DNA of 64,000 nucleotides from Bradyrhizobium sp. WBOS07. Lineage in GTDB: Bacteria > Pseudomonadota > Alphaproteobacteria > Rhizobiales > Xanthobacteraceae. Below the pieces are notes generated by a model, which did not search any database, was not told the DNA's origin, and saw only the letters and a list, made by a program, of their open reading frames with translations. Shown here piece after piece: positions 47,808-57,616 of the stretch. The position numbers and the translations under genes are program-made. Every line of letters begins with the position of its first letter. Positions within the stretch are counted from its first letter, which is position 1. Location: contig NZ_CP029008.1 in assembly GCF_024585165.1 (NCBI RefSeq), positions 4,278,001 through 4,342,000 on the forward strand. Direction: 5' to 3'.

Positions 47808-49907
47808 TCAATCCTGGATCTTGGAGAAATCCGCCACCGCGCGCGTGGCGCTGCGGATCTCGTTCAGGAGCTTCAGCCGGTTCTCGCGCACCTTGGCATC
47901 GTCGTCATTGACGCGAACCTTGTCGAAGAACGCATCGACCGGCGGACGCAGCTTCGCCATCGCGCTCATCGCGGCGGCAAAATTCTCCTTGGCGACCGCG
48001 GCGCCGGCTTCCGCCTTCACCTCGTCGATCGCCTTCGCCAGCGCCTTCTCCTCGGCGAGGCTGTAGAGCGCGGCGTCGGGCGTGCCGTCGAAGCTGCGCT
48101 TGTCCTTCTTTTCCTCGATCGACAGGATGTTGCTGGCGCGCTTGGTGCCGGCGAGCAGGTTCTTGCCGTCGTCAGTGTCGAGGAATTTTCCGAGCGCCTC
48201 GACCCGGCGGACGATCATCAGCAGGTCGTCTTGGCCGCCGAGCGCGAACACGGCATCGACGAGATCGTGCCGCGCGCCCTGCTCGCGGAGCTGGACCTTG
48301 AGGCGATCGGCGAAGAAGGCGAGGAGGTCGATCGGGAGCTTGGAGGTATCGGCCGGCTGCGCCGACAAGCCAGCGAGCGCGGACGCCGCCACCTTCATGA
48401 GCGAGAGACGCAACGCGTTCTCGGCGATCAGCCTGATCACGCCCAGCGCCGCGCGGCGTAGCGCATACGGGTCCTTGCTGCCTGTCGGCTTCTCGTCGAT
48501 GGCCCAGAAGCCGACGAGCGTATCGAGCTTGTCGGCGAGCGCCACCGCGATGCTGACCGGATCGGTCGGCACGCGATCGGCAGGGCCTTGCGGCTTGTAG
48601 TGCTCCTCGCAGGCGGCGGCGATGGAGGCATCCTCGCCCTGGGCCAGCGCGTAGTACTTGCCCATCAGGCCCTGCACCTCCGGGAATTCGCCGACGACCT
48701 CGGTCAGCAAATCGGTCTTCGCCAGATGCGCGGCCCGCGCGGTCTTGGCGACATCGGCGCCGACCAGCGGCGCGATCTCGCCGGCGAGGCGCTCGATGCG
48801 CTTGATGCGTGCAGCCTGCGTTCCGAGCTTCTCGTGGAACACGATCTGCTCGAACTTCGGCAGCCGCTCTTCGAGCTTCGTCTTCAGATCCGTCTCGTAG
48901 AAGAACTTCGCATCCGACAGCCGCGCGCGGATCACGCGCTCGTTGCCGGCAATGATGGTCTTGCCGCCGTCGGTGGCCTCGATGTTGGCGACCAGGATGA
49001 ACTTGTTGGCGAGCTTGCCCGTCTTGGGGTCGCGCACCACGAAGCACTTCTGGTTGTTGCGGATGGTGGCGCGGATCACTTCGGCCGGCGTCGCCAGGAA
49101 TTCCGGCTCGAACGAGCCCATCAGCACCACCGGCCATTCAACGAGACCTGCGACCTCATCGAGCAGGTTCTGGTCCTCGACCAGCTCGAAGCCCTGCGCA
49201 AACGCGAGCTGCTTGGCGTCGGTGAGGATCGCGTCCTTGCGGCGCTCGGAGTCGAGCACGACCTTGGCATCCAGCAGCTTTGCTTCGTAATCCTCGAAGC
49301 GGCGCACCTGAATCGGCGCCGGCGCGAGGAAACGGTGGCCGTACGTGGTCTGGCCGCTCGCGATGCCGTCCACCTCGAACTTCACGACATCGGGCTCTTC
49401 GGTCTCGAGCCCGAAGGTCGCGGTGATCGCGTGCAGCGGCCGCACCCAGTTCAGCGAACCTGGCTTGCCCGAGCGCGCGCCCCAGCGCATCGATTTCGGC
49501 CAGGGGAAGGTGCGGATGATGACGGGCAGGATTTCGGCGAGCACGTCGATCGCGTCGCGGCCGGGCTTCTCGATCAAGCCGATGTAGAAGCCGCCCTTGG
49601 GATCGCGCTGGATTTTTGCTTCGTCCAGCGACTTCAATCCCGTCGCTTTCAGGAAGCCCTGCACGGCCGCATCGGGCGCACCGACTTTCGGGCCGCGGCG
49701 CTCGGTCTTCAGGTCGGGCTGGCGCGCCGGGATGCCGTGCACGGTGAGCGCGAGGCGGCGCGGCGTCGCGAACGCCTTGGCGCCCTCGTAGACCAGGCCT
49801 TCGGCGACGAGCTTGTCGGTGACCATGCGGCGCAGATCGTCCGCCGCCTTGGCTTGCATGCGCGCGGGAATCTCTTCGGAGAACAGTTCAAGCAAAAGAT
49901 CGGGCAT
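47808..49907 (-). CDS. glyS: Glycyl-tRNA synthetase beta subunit
   Basis: 699 residues. The N-terminus [18 protein letters not shown] is typical, a HD-like helical region follows, and the DALR-type tRNA-binding domain is at the C-terminus. The beta subunit binds tRNA and pairs with GlyQ as an alpha2-beta2 enzyme that charges tRNA-Gly. Its ATG shares one base with the glyQ stop (TGATG), so the two are translationally coupled. Confidence 0.95.
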   Translation of the reverse strand: MPDLLLELFSEEIPARMQAKAADDLRRMVTDKLVAEGLVYEGAKAFATPRRLALTVHGIPARQPDLKTERRGPKVGAPDAAVQGFLKATGLKSLDEAKIQRDPKGGFYIGLIEKPGRDAIDVLAEILPVIIRTFPWPKSMRWGARSGKPGSLNWVRPLHAITATFGLETEEPDVVKFEVDGIASGQTTYGHRFLAPAPIQVRRFEDYEAKLLDAKVVLDSERRKDAILTDAKQLAFAQGFELVEDQNLLDEVAGLVEWPVVLMGSFEPEFLATPAEVIRATIRNNQKCFVVRDPKTGKLANKFILVANIEATDGGKTIIAGNERVIRARLSDAKFFYETDLKTKLEERLPKFEQIVFHEKLGTQAARIKRIERLAGEIAPLVGADVAKTARAAHLAKTDLLTEVVGEFPEVQGLMGKYYALAQGEDASIAAACEEHYKPQGPADRVPTDPVSIAVALADKLDTLVGFWAIDEKPTGSKDPYALRRAALGVIRLIAENALRLSLMKVAASALAGLSAQPADTSKLPIDLLAFFADRLKVQLREQGARHDLVDAVFALGGQDDLLMIVRRVEALGKFLDTDDGKNLLAGTKRASNILSIEEKKDKRSFDGTPDAALYSLAEEKALAKAIDEVKAEAGAAVAKENFAAAMSAMAKLRPPVDAFFDKVRVNDDDAKVRENRLKLLNEIRSATRAVADFSKIQD

Positions 49908-50845
49908 CAGGCCGCTCCGCCCGCTTCAGTATGGATCCAGGCCTCGCCGCAGGCCTTTGCCAGCTCGCGCACCCGAAGAATGTAGCTCTGCCGCTCGGTC
50001 ACCGAGATCACGCCGCGCGCGTCTAGCAGGTTGAAGACGTGGCTGGCCTTGATGCACTGGTCGTAGGCCGGCAGCGCCATCAGATGCTGCTTCTTGTTGC
50101 CGCCGTCGCGCCAGCCGGCGTCGAGATATTTCCTGCAGGCCGCTTCCGCCATCTTGAACTGCTCGAACAGCATCGCGGTGTCGGCATGTTCAAAATTATG
50201 GCGCGAATATTCCTGCTCCGCCTGCAGGAAGACGTCGCCATAAGTGACCTTCTGGTCGCCGTCGCGGCCATTGAAGTTGAGGTCGTAGACGCGGTCGACG
50301 CCCTGCACATACATCGCAAGACGCTCGAGCCCGTAGGTGAGCTCGCCCGCGACCGGCGCGCATTCGAAACCGGCGACCTGCTGGAAGTAGGTGAACTGGC
50401 TCACCTCCATACCGTCGCACCAGCACTCCCAACCGAGGCCCCAGGCGCCCAGCGTCGGGCTCTCCCAATCGTCCTCGACGAAGCGGATATCGTGCACGGC
50501 GGAATCGATGCCGATCGCGGCCAGCGACTTCAGGTACAGCTCCTGAAGGTTCGGCGGCGACGGCTTCATGATCACCTGGAACTGGTAGTAATGCTGCATC
50601 CGGTTCGGATTCTCGCCGTAGCGGCCGTCCTTGGGCCGGCGCGAGGGCTGCACATAGGCCGCGTTCCAGGGCTTCGGCCCGAGCGCGCGTAGCGTGGTCG
50701 CCGGATGGAAGGTGCCCGCGCCCATCTCCATGTCGTAGGGCTGCAGGATCACGCAGCCCTGCTCGGCCCAGAACCGCTGGAGCGCGAGGATGAAGCCCTG
50801 GAACGAGCGTTCCGGGCGCATATGGGCGGGCAAGGAGGCGTCCAT
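49907..50845 (-). CDS. glyQ: Glycyl-tRNA synthetase alpha subunit
   Basis: 312 residues from ATG 50845. The class II synthetase core is seen in [40 protein letters not shown] (motif 2), and [17 protein letters not shown] (motif 3). It makes glycyl-adenylate and, with GlyS, charges tRNA-Gly. An in-frame upstream start adds 23 residues that do not belong to the family, so I chose [15 protein letters not shown] family F repeat lies upstream. Confidence 0.95.
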   Translation of the reverse strand: MDASLPAHMRPERSFQGFILALQRFWAEQGCVILQPYDMEMGAGTFHPATTLRALGPKPWNAAYVQPSRRPKDGRYGENPNRMQHYYQFQVIMKPSPPNLQELYLKSLAAIGIDSAVHDIRFVEDDWESPTLGAWGLGWECWCDGMEVSQFTYFQQVAGFECAPVAGELTYGLERLAMYVQGVDRVYDLNFNGRDGDQKVTYGDVFLQAEQEYSRHNFEHADTAMLFEQFKMAEAACRKYLDAGWRDGGNKKQHLMALPAYDQCIKASHVFNLLDARGVISVTERQSYILRVRELAKACGEAWIHTEAGGAA

Positions 50846-50931
50846 CGTCAGATCGGGCTCTCGCGGGGGTTTTGAATCGCGCGGGACCGTATCGACGGCG
50901 GGGGTGGGAATCAAGGCAAAGGGGCCTTCTT

Positions 50932-51050
50932 ACCTCTCCCGCTTGCGGGAGAGGTCGGCGCGGAGCGCCGGGTGAGGGCTTTCTCCTCTTGGGGGTTCTC
51001 GCTTGTGGAGAGAACCCCCTCCCCAGCCCTCCCCCGCAAGCGGGAGAGGG
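50932..51050. repeat. Dispersed palindromic repeat, family F
   Basis: TTACCTCTCCCGCTTGCGGG at the left and CTCCCCCGCAAGCGGGAGAG at the right are inverted copies, with GGGGGTTCTCGC...GAGAACCCCC in between. Sequence arms match the element at 26045-26166. Confidence 0.87.
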
Positions 51051-51069
51051 AGCGCACCGAGTATGGGGG

Positions 51070-51261
51070 CTAACCCGGCCTGTACGCCCCGGTGACGGGG
51101 TCACGCTTCAGCTTCTGGATATCCCCCATGCGGGCGGTCTCGGCGACGCGCGACAGGCGCATCTCCTCCAGCTCCTGGTTGATCTTGACGGCGGTCTTGT
51201 AGGCCCAGCGGACCACGGCAAGCCCACCCAGCACGCCCGCAAAAGCGACGAACGGCGGCAT
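51070..51261 (-). CDS. Small single-pass membrane protein
   Basis: 63 residues. An N-terminal hydrophobic helix (about 3-20, FVAFAGVLGGLAVVRWAY) is followed by a charged cytoplasmic-looking helix with NQELEEMRLSRVAE and a C-terminal KLKRDPVTGAYRPG. It resembles short conserved rhizobial proteins of unknown function. It is upstream of glyQ on the same strand, separated by a repeat. Confidence 0.7.
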   Translation of the reverse strand: MPPFVAFAGVLGGLAVVRWAYKTAVKINQELEEMRLSRVAETARMGDIQKLKRDPVTGAYRPG

Positions 51262-51366
51262 CGGTCGATCCTTGTCTAGTGCTCAGCCCCCACGCGCATT
51301 GTCGCGCAGTCCGGGCCGCGCCGCAATTGGCATGGCGAGGGGCGAAATGGCGCGGGACGGCGCCGG

Positions 51367-52275
51367 CTAGAACCCGAATTTCGCCCAGATCGCCCGCGTC
51401 TCGACCGCCGAGATCAGATCGTCCGGCAACCGGGCGATCGATTCCAGCGCCGAAAGCTGCCCTGCGCCGGGCGATTTCCGTCCCAAAAGGCCGGACAGCA
51501 GCCCGGTCGGCTGCGCGATCACGGGGGTGAGAACCTTCTCGCCATAGCGGGCACGAAGAGTTGAGCGCAGATCGCCGATGCTGTCGGCAAGCCCCAGCGC
51601 GACCGAACTGTCGCCGGCCCAGTATTCGCCCGTGAACAGCGTATCGTCCGAGCCCTTGAGGCGCGCACCGCGGCTCTCCTTCACCAGCGAGATGAAGATC
51701 TGGTGGATCTCGCGCTGGATCGCCTTCAGCTTGGCGACGTCTTCAGGATTTTCGGGCAGGAACGGGTCGAGCATCGCCTTGTGCTCGCCCGACGTGTAGA
51801 GCCGCCGCTCGATTCCGAGTCGCTTGATCGCCTCCTGGAAGCCGAAGCTGCCGCCGACCACGCCGATCGAGCCGAGGATCGATGAGGGATCGCAGATGAT
51901 CTCGTCGCCGGCGCAGGCGATCATGTAGCCGCCGGAGGCCGCAACGTCCTCGACGAACACCAGCACCGGCAGCTTCTTCTCCGCCGCGAGCTGCTTGATG
52001 CGCAGATAGATCTGGCGCGACTGCACCGGCGAGCCGCCGGGCGAATTGATCACCAGCGCCACCGCCTTGGCGTGACGATACGAGAACGCGCGCTCCAGCA
52101 CTCTCGCGACTCCCGCAAGCGTCAGACCGGGTCGCAGCGGCGTCACCGCGCCGATCACGCCCGATAGCCGCACCACCGGCACCACCGCGGTGCCGGGGCG
52201 GAAGCGCGCCGGCAGATATTGCATGAGCTTGTCGGCCAGGCCGGAACTCTCACGATCGTTCAATTGTTCGGCCAT
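51367..52275 (-). CDS. S49 family serine peptidase (SppA/SohB-like)
   Basis: 302 residues. The S49 fold shows VVRLSGVIG near the start, INSPGGSPVQSRQIY, the nucleophile in VAASGGYMIACAGDEI (Ser near 124) and the base lysine in YTSGEHKAMLDPF. The length is that of the short SppA or SohB type. No clear signal peptide or transmembrane helix is seen, so it may act in the cytoplasm or associate peripherally with the membrane. It digests signal peptides or other short peptides in related systems. Confidence 0.87.
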   Translation of the reverse strand: MAEQLNDRESSGLADKLMQYLPARFRPGTAVVPVVRLSGVIGAVTPLRPGLTLAGVARVLERAFSYRHAKAVALVINSPGGSPVQSRQIYLRIKQLAAEKKLPVLVFVEDVAASGGYMIACAGDEIICDPSSILGSIGVVGGSFGFQEAIKRLGIERRLYTSGEHKAMLDPFLPENPEDVAKLKAIQREIHQIFISLVKESRGARLKGSDDTLFTGEYWAGDSSVALGLADSIGDLRSTLRARYGEKVLTPVIAQPTGLLSGLLGRKSPGAGQLSALESIARLPDDLISAVETRAIWAKFGF

Positions 52276-52386
52276 GCCGTTACCTCTGATTAACCATTTT
52301 TTATCACGCGACTGTCATTGGAAGTGCCTGGAACGTGTTTTGCAGATTTTCCCTTGGGAGGCTGCAATGAGGCGGCGGAGAACACC

Positions 52387-52485
52387 ATGAAAATCTATCT
52401 TCTGATGCTGCTGATCGGCGCGCTGTTCATGGCGATCCGCCTGACCTCGCCGCACGAGCAGCGATCGGAATCGCTTCCCCGGTAA
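52387..52485 (+). CDS. Very small membrane peptide
   Basis: 32 residues beginning MKIYLLMLLIGALFMAIRL, then TSPHEQRSESLPR: one hydrophobic helix followed by a polar tail. GGAG lies 7 bases before the ATG. It sits alone between the S49 peptidase gene (divergent) and the methyltransferase gene (convergent, 4 bases away). Similar one-helix peptides exist in Bradyrhizobium, but I cannot name a family. Confidence 0.6.
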   Translation: MKIYLLMLLIGALFMAIRLTSPHEQRSESLPR

Positions 52486-52489
52486 GCCG

Positions 52490-53254
52490 TCAAGGTTCCA
52501 CCAGCGGCAAGGCCGCTCTCCCCTCCAAAATCTCCGTCATCTCGCTGCTTGATACGCGCGTCTCGTCGTTGAGCATGAGGCCCGGCAGCAATCGCGTCGG
52601 GGCCCGGCCGCCTTTGACCGCGCGCACCAGCACGCGGATCGCAGGCCGCCCCGCTTCGCCGTGAACCGGCAGGATCGCGAGGCTGCCAAAGCCGCGCGAC
52701 AATGCCGCCAGGACGTCGGCGATGCCGTCCGCACGCCAGATCAACGTCAGCACACCGTTCGATCGGAGGATGCGCCGCGCTGCATGCACCCACGCATGCA
52801 GAGTCTCCTCCGTCGCCACATGCGCGATGTGACGCGCCTGATCCGGCGAGCCGCGATGCCGGGCCGGATCGTTGAACGGCGGATTCATCAGCACCACGTC
52901 GACGCTGTCGGGCGGCAGCCCATTCGCGGCAAAGGCCTCGGCGCCGGAAGTGACGTCGAGCACGATCGTCTCGGCGGCGATCGCATTCGCCGCCGCGTTG
53001 CTGCGCGCGAGCCCGGCCAGCTCCGGATCGATCTCGACCAGGCTGAGGGCGACCCCGGGGACGCGGCTGGCGAGCGCCAGCCCGGCCGTCCCGACGCCGG
53101 CTCCGAAATCGATCACGCGGTCTCCGCTGCGGGCCTCGGTCGCCGCCGCGAGCAGGATGGCGTCATGCCCGGCGCGATGGCCGGACCGCTTCTGCCTCAG
53201 GCGTAACCGGCCGCCGAGAAAGGCGTCCTCGGTAATATCTGCAGCCTCACTCAT
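52490..53254 (-). CDS. N6-adenine methyltransferase (TrmN6-like)
   Basis: 254 residues with a Rossmann SAM-binding motif DFGAGVGTAGLALASR near residue 47 and the NPPF catalytic motif in VVLMNPPFNDPARHR, typical of N6-adenine methyltransferases. It is closest to the tRNA1(Val) A37 methyltransferase family. The ATG at 53254 overlaps the DUF2007 stop by 8 bases (ATGAGTGA), so the two are coupled. The C-terminal extension ends GRAALPLVEP. Confidence 0.85.
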   Translation of the reverse strand: MSEAADITEDAFLGGRLRLRQKRSGHRAGHDAILLAAATEARSGDRVIDFGAGVGTAGLALASRVPGVALSLVEIDPELAGLARSNAAANAIAAETIVLDVTSGAEAFAANGLPPDSVDVVLMNPPFNDPARHRGSPDQARHIAHVATEETLHAWVHAARRILRSNGVLTLIWRADGIADVLAALSRGFGSLAILPVHGEAGRPAIRVLVRAVKGGRAPTRLLPGLMLNDETRVSSSEMTEILEGRAALPLVEP

Positions 53255-53474
53255 CGCCGCGCAGTTCGTGGCTGAGGCCGGCTTGGGTGAGGAGTTCCCT
53301 CGCCTCCTGGACATCGTCCTCATGGACGAGGATGCGCCGTGGCAAGATTCCGAGCGAGCCCTCGATGATGCTCATGTTCTGGTCGAGCACCAGATGATGG
53401 ATATTGGCGCCATCGAGCAGCGCGCCGATCGCCGACACCAGCACCATGTCGTTGGTCCGAACCAGTTCACGCAA
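53247..53474 (-). CDS. DUF2007 small protein (TTG start)
   Basis: 75 residues, MRELVRTNDMVLVSAIGALL onward, with ILVHEDDVQEARELLTQAGL at the C-terminus, the DUF2007 signal-transducing-protein-like domain. I use the TTG at 53474 because it gives the usual MRELVRTND start and AGGAG lies about 9 bases ahead. It is the first gene of a two-gene unit with the methyltransferase gene and is divergent from the polyprenyl synthase gene (132-base gap). Confidence 0.83.
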   Translation of the reverse strand: MRELVRTNDMVLVSAIGALLDGANIHHLVLDQNMSIIEGSLGILPRRILVHEDDVQEARELLTQAGLSHELRGDE

Positions 53475-53606
53475 ATCCCAGGTCTCCTGCCTGAAAACGG
53501 GGCAGCGGCAAATGTCAATGGTTCCGCAGCACTTGCCGCACCCGCCGCCAGTTTCTATTGTCTTTCCGTCAGAATAGCCCTTCCGGGGCAAATATTGGAG
53601 ACCGGC

Positions 53607-54614
53607 GTGGCCGTCATCGTACCTTTCGAAACTCCCGGCGCGTCGATCGAACAGCTCGTTGCCCTTGTCGCCCCTGACATGGAGCGCGTCAACGCCACGA
53701 TCCTGTCGCGGACCGGCTCCGACGTGACCATGATCCCGGAGGTCGCCAACCATCTGATCTCCTCCGGGGGCAAGCGGCTGCGGCCGATGCTGACGCTCGC
53801 CATGGCCAACCTCGCCGGCTACACCGGCGACGGCCACATCAAGCTCGCTGCCTCCGTCGAGTTCATGCATACCGCCACGCTGCTGCACGACGACGTCGTG
53901 GACGAGAGCGAGATGCGCCGCGGCAAACTGTCGGCGCGCATGCTCTGGGGCAATGAGGCCAGCGTCCTGGTCGGCGACTTCCTGCTCGGCCAGGCCTTTC
54001 GCATGATGGTCGAGGTCGGCTCGCTCCGCGCGCTCGACATCCTCTCCGCGGCGGCCGCCACCATCGCCGAGGGCGAGGTGATGCAGCTCGCCGCCGCCAA
54101 GAACACCGCGACCACCGAGGACGAATATCTCGCCGTGATCCGCGGCAAGACCGCTGAGCTATTCGCCGCCGCCTGCGAGGTCGGCCCCGTCATCGCCAAC
54201 CGCCCGAAGGCGGAGCAGACCGCCTGCCGCTCGGTCGGCATGAATCTCGGCATCGCCTTCCAGCTCGTCGACGACGTGCTCGACTATGGCGGCAAGAGCG
54301 CCAAGCTCGGCAAAAACACCGGCGACGATTTCCGCGAGGGCAAGATCACCCTGCCCGTCGTGCTCGCCTTCCGCCGCGGCAACGACACCGAGCGCGCCTT
54401 CTGGATCCGGGCGCTGGAGCGCGGCGAGATCGGCGATTCCGATCTCGATCACGCCATCGGCCTCATGAACAAGCACCGCGCGCTGGAGGACACGCTGAGC
54501 CGCGCCCAGCACTACGGCGCCATGGCCGTCGACGCGCTGGCGCTGTTCCCGTCCTCGCCGATGAAGAGCGCGCTGGAGCAGGTGGTGGCGTTCTGCCTGG
54601 CGCGGTCGCACTAG
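53607..54614 (+). CDS. ispB: Polyprenyl (octa/decaprenyl) diphosphate synthase
   Basis: 335 residues from the GTG at 53607 (GGAG 7 bases ahead). Both Asp-rich motifs are present: LLHDDVVDESEMRRG (DDxxD, near 96) and FQLVDDVLDYGGK (near 224); SSGGKRLRPMLTL precedes the first. It elongates isoprenoid chains to make the ubiquinone side chain. Chain length cannot be told from sequence. Repeats of families H, D and A fill the gap after its stop. Confidence 0.9.
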   Translation: MAVIVPFETPGASIEQLVALVAPDMERVNATILSRTGSDVTMIPEVANHLISSGGKRLRPMLTLAMANLAGYTGDGHIKLAASVEFMHTATLLHDDVVDESEMRRGKLSARMLWGNEASVLVGDFLLGQAFRMMVEVGSLRALDILSAAAATIAEGEVMQLAAAKNTATTEDEYLAVIRGKTAELFAAACEVGPVIANRPKAEQTACRSVGMNLGIAFQLVDDVLDYGGKSAKLGKNTGDDFREGKITLPVVLAFRRGNDTERAFWIRALERGEIGDSDLDHAIGLMNKHRALEDTLSRAQHYGAMAVDALALFPSSPMKSALEQVVAFCLARSH

Positions 54615-54654
54615 GCGGCTAGAGCTCCTATCATCGCGGCACAATCGTTGACCC

Positions 54655-54782
54655 GTCATCCTGAGGCGCGAGTGACGCGATGCATTGCATCGCGCCGCGA
54701 GCCTCGAAGGATGCACGGCCAAGCTGCAGCTGGGCCTTCGCCCTTCGAGGGCCGCCGAAGAAGCGGCCGCCTCAGGTGACGG
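54655..54782. repeat. Dispersed palindromic repeat, family H
   Basis: CGTCATCCTGAGGCGCGAGTGACGCGATGC...CTCGAAGGATGCA and a right arm GGCCTTCGCCCTTCGAGG...GCCGCCTCAGGTGACGG form an extended imperfect inverted repeat related to the element at 18175-18287. Confidence 0.75.
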
Positions 54783-54812
54783 TGATGGACTGCAGCGCGC
54801 TGCATCAACATC

Positions 54813-54886
54813 GTCATTGCGAGCGAAGCGAAGCAATCCAGAATCCCTCCGCGGAAACAGCCTGGATCGCTACGCTCGCAATGACG
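54813..54886. repeat. Dispersed palindromic repeat, family D (short copy)
   Basis: GTCATTGCGAGCGAAGCGAAGC...CCAGAATCCCTCCGCGG and CTGGATCGCTACGCTCGCAATGAC are its arms. It is the shorter relative of 43544-43659. Confidence 0.85.
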
Positions 54887-54917
54887 GAGCAAGATGCAGC
54901 AGCACCACTCCCTCTCA

Positions 54918-55072
54918 TGTCCCGGACGCGCAGCAGCGTGAAACGCTGTTGTGCAGAGCCGGGACCATGCGACACCCAGAGATCAGCAACATGGGCCCCG
55001 GCTCTGCAGCGCAGCGCTGCACCGGACGATGCTTCGCATCGCCGGGGAAGCGCTGCGCTCCGTCCGGGACGC
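54918..55072. repeat. Dispersed palindromic repeat, family A
   Basis: TGTCCCGGACGCGCAGCAG...GCAGAGCCGGGACC pairs with GGGCCCCGGCTCTGCAGCGC...GTCCGGGACGCG. It is the third repeat family in the same 530-base gap between the polyprenyl synthase gene and the HxlR gene, and no gene lies there. Confidence 0.85.
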
Positions 55073-55108
55073 GAGAGCGGCGCAGCCTCGGCCCCGCCTG
55101 CCTAGTCA

Positions 55109-55123
55109 CTTGCATTTTGCAAG
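55109..55123 (+). promoter_or_regulatory. Palindromic operator candidate upstream of the HxlR gene
   Basis: CTTGCATTTTGCAAG is a perfect inverted repeat (CTTGCA / TGCAAG around TTT), and another CACTTGC half-site follows at 55125-55131. It ends 21 bases before the HxlR start codon, so autoregulation by HxlR is likely. Confidence 0.6.
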
Positions 55124-55144
55124 CCACTTGCCTAACTTCCGCCC

Positions 55145-55660
55145 ATGCAGCCCAAATCCCCCTCCATCCAGGAATGCCCGGTCGGCCGTGCCGTCGAGAC
55201 GGTCGGCGAGTGGTGGAGCATCCTGATCCTGCGCGATGCGTTTCAGGGCGTGACGAAATTCGACGAATTCGCGCAGAGCCTCGGCATCGCGCCGAACATC
55301 CTGTCGCGTCGCCTCGCCCATCTCACCGCATCGGGCATGTTCGTCCGCCGCCGCTATCATGAACGGCCGCCGCGTTACGAATATGTGCTGACGGACAAGG
55401 CGCGGGACTTCTTTCCCGTGATCGTGGCGCTGCTGGCCTGGGGCAACAGCCACCTCGCGCCCAAAGGCGAATCCATCGTGCTGGCGAACCGCAACGACCG
55501 CCGCCCGCTTGATCCGGTCGTGGTCGACGCCGCCGACATGCAGCCGATCACGCTCGCCAATGCGGTCGTGATCGCAGGTCCCCGCGCCAGCCGCGGGATG
55601 CGCACACGGCTCGCTTCGCTCAAGGCCATGAACCCGGCCGTCGCGCCGGCTGGAGACTGA
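55145..55660 (+). CDS. HxlR family transcriptional regulator
   Basis: 171 residues. The HxlR winged helix covers about residues 9-95: ECPVGRAVETVGEWWSILIL, FQGVTKFDEFAQSLGIAPNI, then LSRRLAHLTASGMFVRRRY. The Cys11 near the start is a conserved family position that senses redox or electrophiles in some members. The C-terminal 75 residues are a poorly conserved tail. It overlaps no other gene but is 1 base from the ketoacyl synthase gene start, so the two are co-transcribed; a palindrome precedes it. Confidence 0.9.
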   Translation: MQPKSPSIQECPVGRAVETVGEWWSILILRDAFQGVTKFDEFAQSLGIAPNILSRRLAHLTASGMFVRRRYHERPPRYEYVLTDKARDFFPVIVALLAWGNSHLAPKGESIVLANRNDRRPLDPVVVDAADMQPITLANAVVIAGPRASRGMRTRLASLKAMNPAVAPAGD

Positions 55661-55661
55661 C

Positions 55662-56924
55662 ATGCGCCGTATCGTCGTCACGGGAATGGGCGCGGTGTCG
55701 CCGCTGGCTTGCAGTGTCGAGCTGTCCTGGCGCCGGCTGCTCGCCGGCCAAAGCGGGTTGCGCCCGCTGCCCGAATGGGCGCAGGTGCTGCCGGCACGCA
55801 TTGCCGGGCTCGTGCCTGACAAGGCCGACGATGCAGACGGCGGCTTCGATCCCGCGCAAGCTGCCGCGCCAAAAGACCAGCGCAAGATGGACCGCTTCAT
55901 CCTGTTCGCGCTGCTCGCCACGGCAGAAGCAGTGGCGCAGGCGAGATGGACGCCGCAGGACGCAGGCGCGCTCGAGCGGACTGCGACGATCATCGGCTCC
56001 GGCGTCGGCGGCTTCCCGGCGATGGCGGAGGCGGTGCGCATCACCGAGCAGCGCGGCGTACGCCGGCTGTCGCTGTTCACGATCCCCTCGTTCCTGGCCA
56101 ACCTCGCCGCCGGCCACGTCTCGATCAGATACGGCTATAAGGGCCCGCTGGGCACACCGGTCACCGCCTGCGCCGCCGGCGTGCAGGCGATCGGCGATGC
56201 CGCGCGCATGATCCGCGCAGGCGAGGCCGATGTCGCGATCTGCGGCGGCGCGGAGGCCTGCATCGACATCGTCAGCCTCGGCGGCTTTGCAGCGGCCCGC
56301 GCGCTGTCGAGCGGCTTCAACGAGGAGCCCGCACGCGCCTCGCGCCCGTTCGACCGCAAGCGCGACGGTTTCGTGATGGGCGAAGGCGCCGGCATCCTGG
56401 TGATCGAGGCGCTCGAGCATGCGCTTGCGCGCGGCGCGAGGCCGATCGCGGAGATCGTCGGCTACGGCACGACGGCGGACGCCTACCACATGACATCGGG
56501 TCCGCCCGATGGTGAGGGTGCCCGCCGCGCCATGGAGATCGCGCTGCGTCAGGCAAGGCTTGCACCCACGGATCTGCAGCACCTGAATGCGCACGCGACC
56601 TCGACGCCCGCCGGCGACGAGAGCGAGCTCGGCGCGATCGCCGCGCTGTTCGGCCGCAACCGCGGCATTGCCGTCAGCGCGACCAAATCGGCCACCGGCC
56701 ATCTGCTCGGCGCCGCCGGCGGCCTGGAGGCGATCTTCACCGTGCTCGCCTTGCGCGACCAGATCGCGCCGCCGACGCTCAATCTCGAAGACCCCGATGC
56801 AGGCGGCGATGGCATCGACATCGTCGCCGGCACCGCGCGGCCGATGCCGATGCAGCATGCCATCTCCAACGGCTTTGGCTTCGGCGGGGTGAATGCCAGC
56901 GTGATCTTCCGCCGCATGGATTAA
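55662..56924 (+). CDS. Beta-ketoacyl-ACP synthase II (FabF-like)
   Basis: 420 residues with the full thiolase-fold synthase triad: Cys in VTACAAGVQAIGDAA (near 166), His in HLNAHATSTPAGDESELGA (near 306) and His in SATGHLLGAAGGLEA (near 345). It elongates acyl-ACP chains. Its association with an HxlR regulator, rather than a fab operon, suggests a specialised function, such as modification of an unusual lipid or resistance to an electrophile. A LysE carrier gene follows after 59 bases. Confidence 0.88.
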   Translation: MRRIVVTGMGAVSPLACSVELSWRRLLAGQSGLRPLPEWAQVLPARIAGLVPDKADDADGGFDPAQAAAPKDQRKMDRFILFALLATAEAVAQARWTPQDAGALERTATIIGSGVGGFPAMAEAVRITEQRGVRRLSLFTIPSFLANLAAGHVSIRYGYKGPLGTPVTACAAGVQAIGDAARMIRAGEADVAICGGAEACIDIVSLGGFAAARALSSGFNEEPARASRPFDRKRDGFVMGEGAGILVIEALEHALARGARPIAEIVGYGTTADAYHMTSGPPDGEGARRAMEIALRQARLAPTDLQHLNAHATSTPAGDESELGAIAALFGRNRGIAVSATKSATGHLLGAAGGLEAIFTVLALRDQIAPPTLNLEDPDAGGDGIDIVAGTARPMPMQHAISNGFGFGGVNASVIFRRMD

Positions 56925-56983
56925 ACGAGGGCTCTTCGAACCTGAAGACTTGCAATCGCGGTGCGCTGCGCTACGAAAACAGG

Positions 56984-57616
56984 ATGGTTGAAACCAAGTT
57001 CTGGCTGTTCCTGGCCGCAGCCTGTCTCATCGCCGCCGTGCCCGGTCCCGGCATCTTCTACGTTGCGGCACGGACCTTGTCCGATGGGCGCGCCAGCGGC
57101 TTTGCATCGACCGCGGGCACCGCGCTGGGCGGGCTGGTTCATGTGGTGGCGGGCAGCCTCGGCATCTCCGCAATCATCCTCGCCAGCGCCGAGTTGTTCG
57201 CCGCCGTCAAATTCGTCGGCGCGCTCTATCTGGTCTGGCTTGGCATCAAGACGTTTCGGGGCGCCAGCTACGTATTGTCGCGCGAGAGTGAAGCTGCCGG
57301 CGACGATCACGCGTTCCGCGACGGCGTGCTGGTCGAGGCGCTGAACCCGAAGACCGCCGCGTTCTTCCTCGCCTTCATTCCGCAATTCCTCGATCCCGCG
57401 GGATCGAGCCCCACGCTGCAATTCATCATGCTAGGTGCGATCTCGGTGGCGTTGAACACGCTCGCCGATGTCGTCGTGGTGCTGATGGCCTCCGCGACCC
57501 GGACGCAGCTGATCGGACGGCCGCATCTGATGCGGCGTCTCACCCAGGGCTCCGGCGTCTTCATCGCGGGTCTCGGCCTGTCGCTTGCATTGGCGCGGCG
57601 GCCGGCAAATGGTTAG
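56984..57616 (+). CDS. LysE family amino acid exporter
   Basis: 210 residues with about six hydrophobic helices. The family motif PGPGIFYVAARTLSDGRASG near residue 19 and the central ALYLVWLGIKTFRG are typical; such carriers export amino acids or their derivatives. Its stop overlaps the ATG of the following hydrolase by eight bases (ATGGTTAG), so it belongs to the same transcript. Confidence 0.88.
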   Translation: MVETKFWLFLAAACLIAAVPGPGIFYVAARTLSDGRASGFASTAGTALGGLVHVVAGSLGISAIILASAELFAAVKFVGALYLVWLGIKTFRGASYVLSRESEAAGDDHAFRDGVLVEALNPKTAAFFLAFIPQFLDPAGSSPTLQFIMLGAISVALNTLADVVVVLMASATRTQLIGRPHLMRRLTQGSGVFIAGLGLSLALARRPANG

